Assembly (NCBI GenBank): GCA_012519055.1
Contig: JAAYQU010000031.1
Span: forward strand, 62,001 to 126,000
Reading direction: 5' to 3'
DNA from: Bacteroidales bacterium
GTDB lineage: Bacteria > Bacteroidota > Bacteroidia > Bacteroidales > Salinivirgaceae
Length of the DNA stretch: 64,000 nucleotides
The first letter of the stretch is position 1. The number at the start of each line of letters is the position of its first letter. The notes below the pieces were generated by a model. That model was not told the origin of the DNA. It worked only from the letters and a program-made list of their open reading frames with translations, and ran no database searches. The position numbers were made by a program, and so were the translations under genes. Below are positions 62,800 to 64,000 of this stretch, piece by piece.

Positions 62800-64000
62800 C
62801 TTTTTAAAATTACTTTTTTCCTGATCTTTTCGTTCATTTTTCCAAACCAAGTTAGTGTCCGGTGTAAGCCACGGAAGTAGAGAATTACAAACAGAATTAT
62901 GTTGATAATCCACAGCACAATTATGTTTACTATGTATGTAGGGTAGAATTGTCCGAAAACTTTTTTATAAGGAGCATAAAAATGTGCTTTAATAAAAGAG
63001 TTTTCCGGATCCTTATATATAGGGTCAATCTTTTGGTGTAAGCTATTTTTATATTCAATAATTCTGTCAATACTGTTTGTGTTTCGCACAAACTCAGTTA
63101 AACTTCTGTTTGTATATGCCTCACGCATAGCAACATATTCTTTTCCTAAGCTATCTTCAAAATGCTGAATCATGTTGTCTTTGCGATGATTAGTTTTATT
63201 GTAAAGGTTGATGTAGTATATTGACAGATTGTCTAAATAGGTTTCTGTTTGTGCAATTATTGTTGAATCGAACGTTTCAACTAACATTAAATCAATAGAG
63301 TAGGGGGAAGATATATATTTGTTTGTTGCTAACTCTTTTTTTATTTCATTATTTATAAGTTTAATTGCCTTCTGAATTTCAGCCCTTTTTGTTGAATCAT
63401 TGGCATTTCGTTTTATATATGAAACTTTGTTTTTTAACGATTTAATCCAATAATCTTTTTTATATGTAGCAGTTGACAACACTTTGTCGTATGGATACAA
63501 ATCGCGTTCATATTTATTCTCTTTGTATTGATATACAGCCAATGCTTCATACGCCCATCGAGCAGTGATAATTTCGCCATACCAGGGTATAGTGTTGGGT
63601 TTTGAAATTTTTGGATTTAATTTATCATATGGAACAATTATTCCCGATAGTATCAATTGAGGAATAACCAAAAAAGGAATCAAAATATAGATTGTAACAA
63701 CAGTTTTAAAACTGTCAGAAATTATCAACCCTAAAATGCTAGCTCCTATCCATGCCGAAAAAAGTGCCAGCCAATATTGGAAAAACATACCTTTAATTTC
63801 CATGATAAGATTTCCTACAAGGACAAAGGTAAGGGCTTGAAATGCACTTATTACCATTAAAACTGAGAGTTTGCTACATAAATAACTAAACCAACTTAAG
63901 TGTAGAAACCGTTCTCGGTTTAATATTTTTCTATCTTTTATTATCTCCTCAGCACTAACTGTTAAACCAATAAAAATGGCCACAATAACCGCCATAAAGA
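62796..64000 (-). CDS. ABC-2 type transporter permease, partial
   Basis: The 3' part of a gene that continues past the window end; about 400 codons are visible. Hydrophobic segments near the visible N-terminus (MAVIVAIFIGLTVSAEEII; LVVISAFQALTFVLVGNLI-like region; FQYWLALFSAWIGASILGLII; VVTIYILIPFLVIPQLILSGIIVP) match ABCG-like ABC-2 permease domains, in which NRERFLHLSWFSYLCSK follows the first segment. About 200 residues of polar, helical extracytoplasmic sequence then precede one last membrane segment (IVNIIVLWIINIILFVILYF). In Bacteroidetes such proteins often carry an N-terminal ATPase and sometimes an FHA domain, which would lie beyond 64000. The full domain order cannot be seen. Confidence 0.8.
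   Translation of the reverse strand, partial: FMAVIVAIFIGLTVSAEEIIKDRKILNRERFLHLSWFSYLCSKLSVLMVISAFQALTFVLVGNLIMEIKGMFFQYWLALFSAWIGASILGLIISDSFKTVVTIYILIPFLVIPQLILSGIIVPYDKLNPKISKPNTIPWYGEIITARWAYEALAVYQYKENKYERDLYPYDKVLSTATYKKDYWIKSLKNKVSYIKRNANDSTKRAEIQKAIKLINNEIKKELATNKYISSPYSIDLMLVETFDSTIIAQTETYLDNLSIYYINLYNKTNHRKDNMIQHFEDSLGKEYVAMREAYTNRSLTEFVRNTNSIDRIIEYKNSLHQKIDPIYKDPENSFIKAHFYAPYKKVFGQFYPTYIVNIIVLWIINIILFVILYFRGLHRTLTWFGKMNEKIRKKVILKS

Overview
The window looks like a chromosomal segment of an AT-rich, probably anaerobic member of the Bacteroidota (Bacteroidales/Marinilabiliales-like). The evidence is a secreted protein with a type IX secretion C-terminal sorting domain, a TonB-dependent receptor with an N-terminal carboxypeptidase-like domain paired with a DUF4249 lipoprotein, lineage-typical families (DUF3276, DUF5606, DUF5683, DUF3078, DUF1573), an enlarged NusB and Rho, a one-chain pyruvate:ferredoxin oxidoreductase, almost no Shine-Dalgarno sequences, and repeated matches to the Bacteroidetes promoter (-33 TTG, -7 TAnnTTTG). 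I saw no rRNA or tRNA gene, CRISPR array, insertion sequence, phage gene or integrase. Most of it is ordinary housekeeping chromosome.

Layout. 1-4.4 kb: zinc-ribbon/HTH protein, Yip1-like membrane protein, lipoprotein hydrolase, gyrB. 4.4-9.6 kb: DUF1848 protein between two copies of a GTAGAGAC palindrome; a self-regulated ABC transporter/GntR/DUF2807 operon with an operator-like palindrome at its promoter; a convergent siaB-siaC pair. 9.9-13.8 kb: TlpA-like lipoprotein, RsmI-like methylase, adenosine deaminase, miaA. 13.8-19.7 kb (minus): ribbon-helix-helix-like small protein, CoA-disulfide-reductase/rhodanese fusion, DUF4249 plus TonB receptor. 20.2-24.4 kb: nusB, DUF1573, yajC, YbbR, coaE, TerB/J-domain protein. 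24.7-35.2 kb: Omp28-like T9SS cargo, LysE exporter, TIGR02757, mntP, rho, PFOR, DUF5606. 35.5-41 kb: DUF2141 and the shikimate cluster aroB-D-E-A-C. 41-53.9 kb: DUF58, DUF3276, nfo, SDR, MFS permease, DUF3078, mscL, HAD phosphatase, perR-like regulator with a peroxiredoxin, M14 peptidase, glycosyltransferase. 54.2-62.8 kb: parA-parB-DUF5683-mltD-SGNH-SGNH-MBOAT, all on the plus strand. The right edge holds the 3' part of an ABC-2 permease.

How genes work together. The shikimate cluster provides five of the seven steps to chorismate (DAHP synthase and shikimate kinase are not here). The perR-like gene and the peroxiredoxin form a peroxide-response pair. The ABC/GntR operon is probably autoregulated. 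The most system-like locus is the cassette of a lytic transglycosylase, two tandem SGNH esterase/acetyltransferase-like proteins and an MBOAT acyltransferase downstream of parAB, which suggests O-acetylation of peptidoglycan or a surface glycan linked to wall turnover. Nothing here is certainly a new system; the best leads are that cassette, the palindromic repeat family, the spaced TGTTACA cluster upstream of the TonB receptor, and an unexplained C-terminal extension on AroE.
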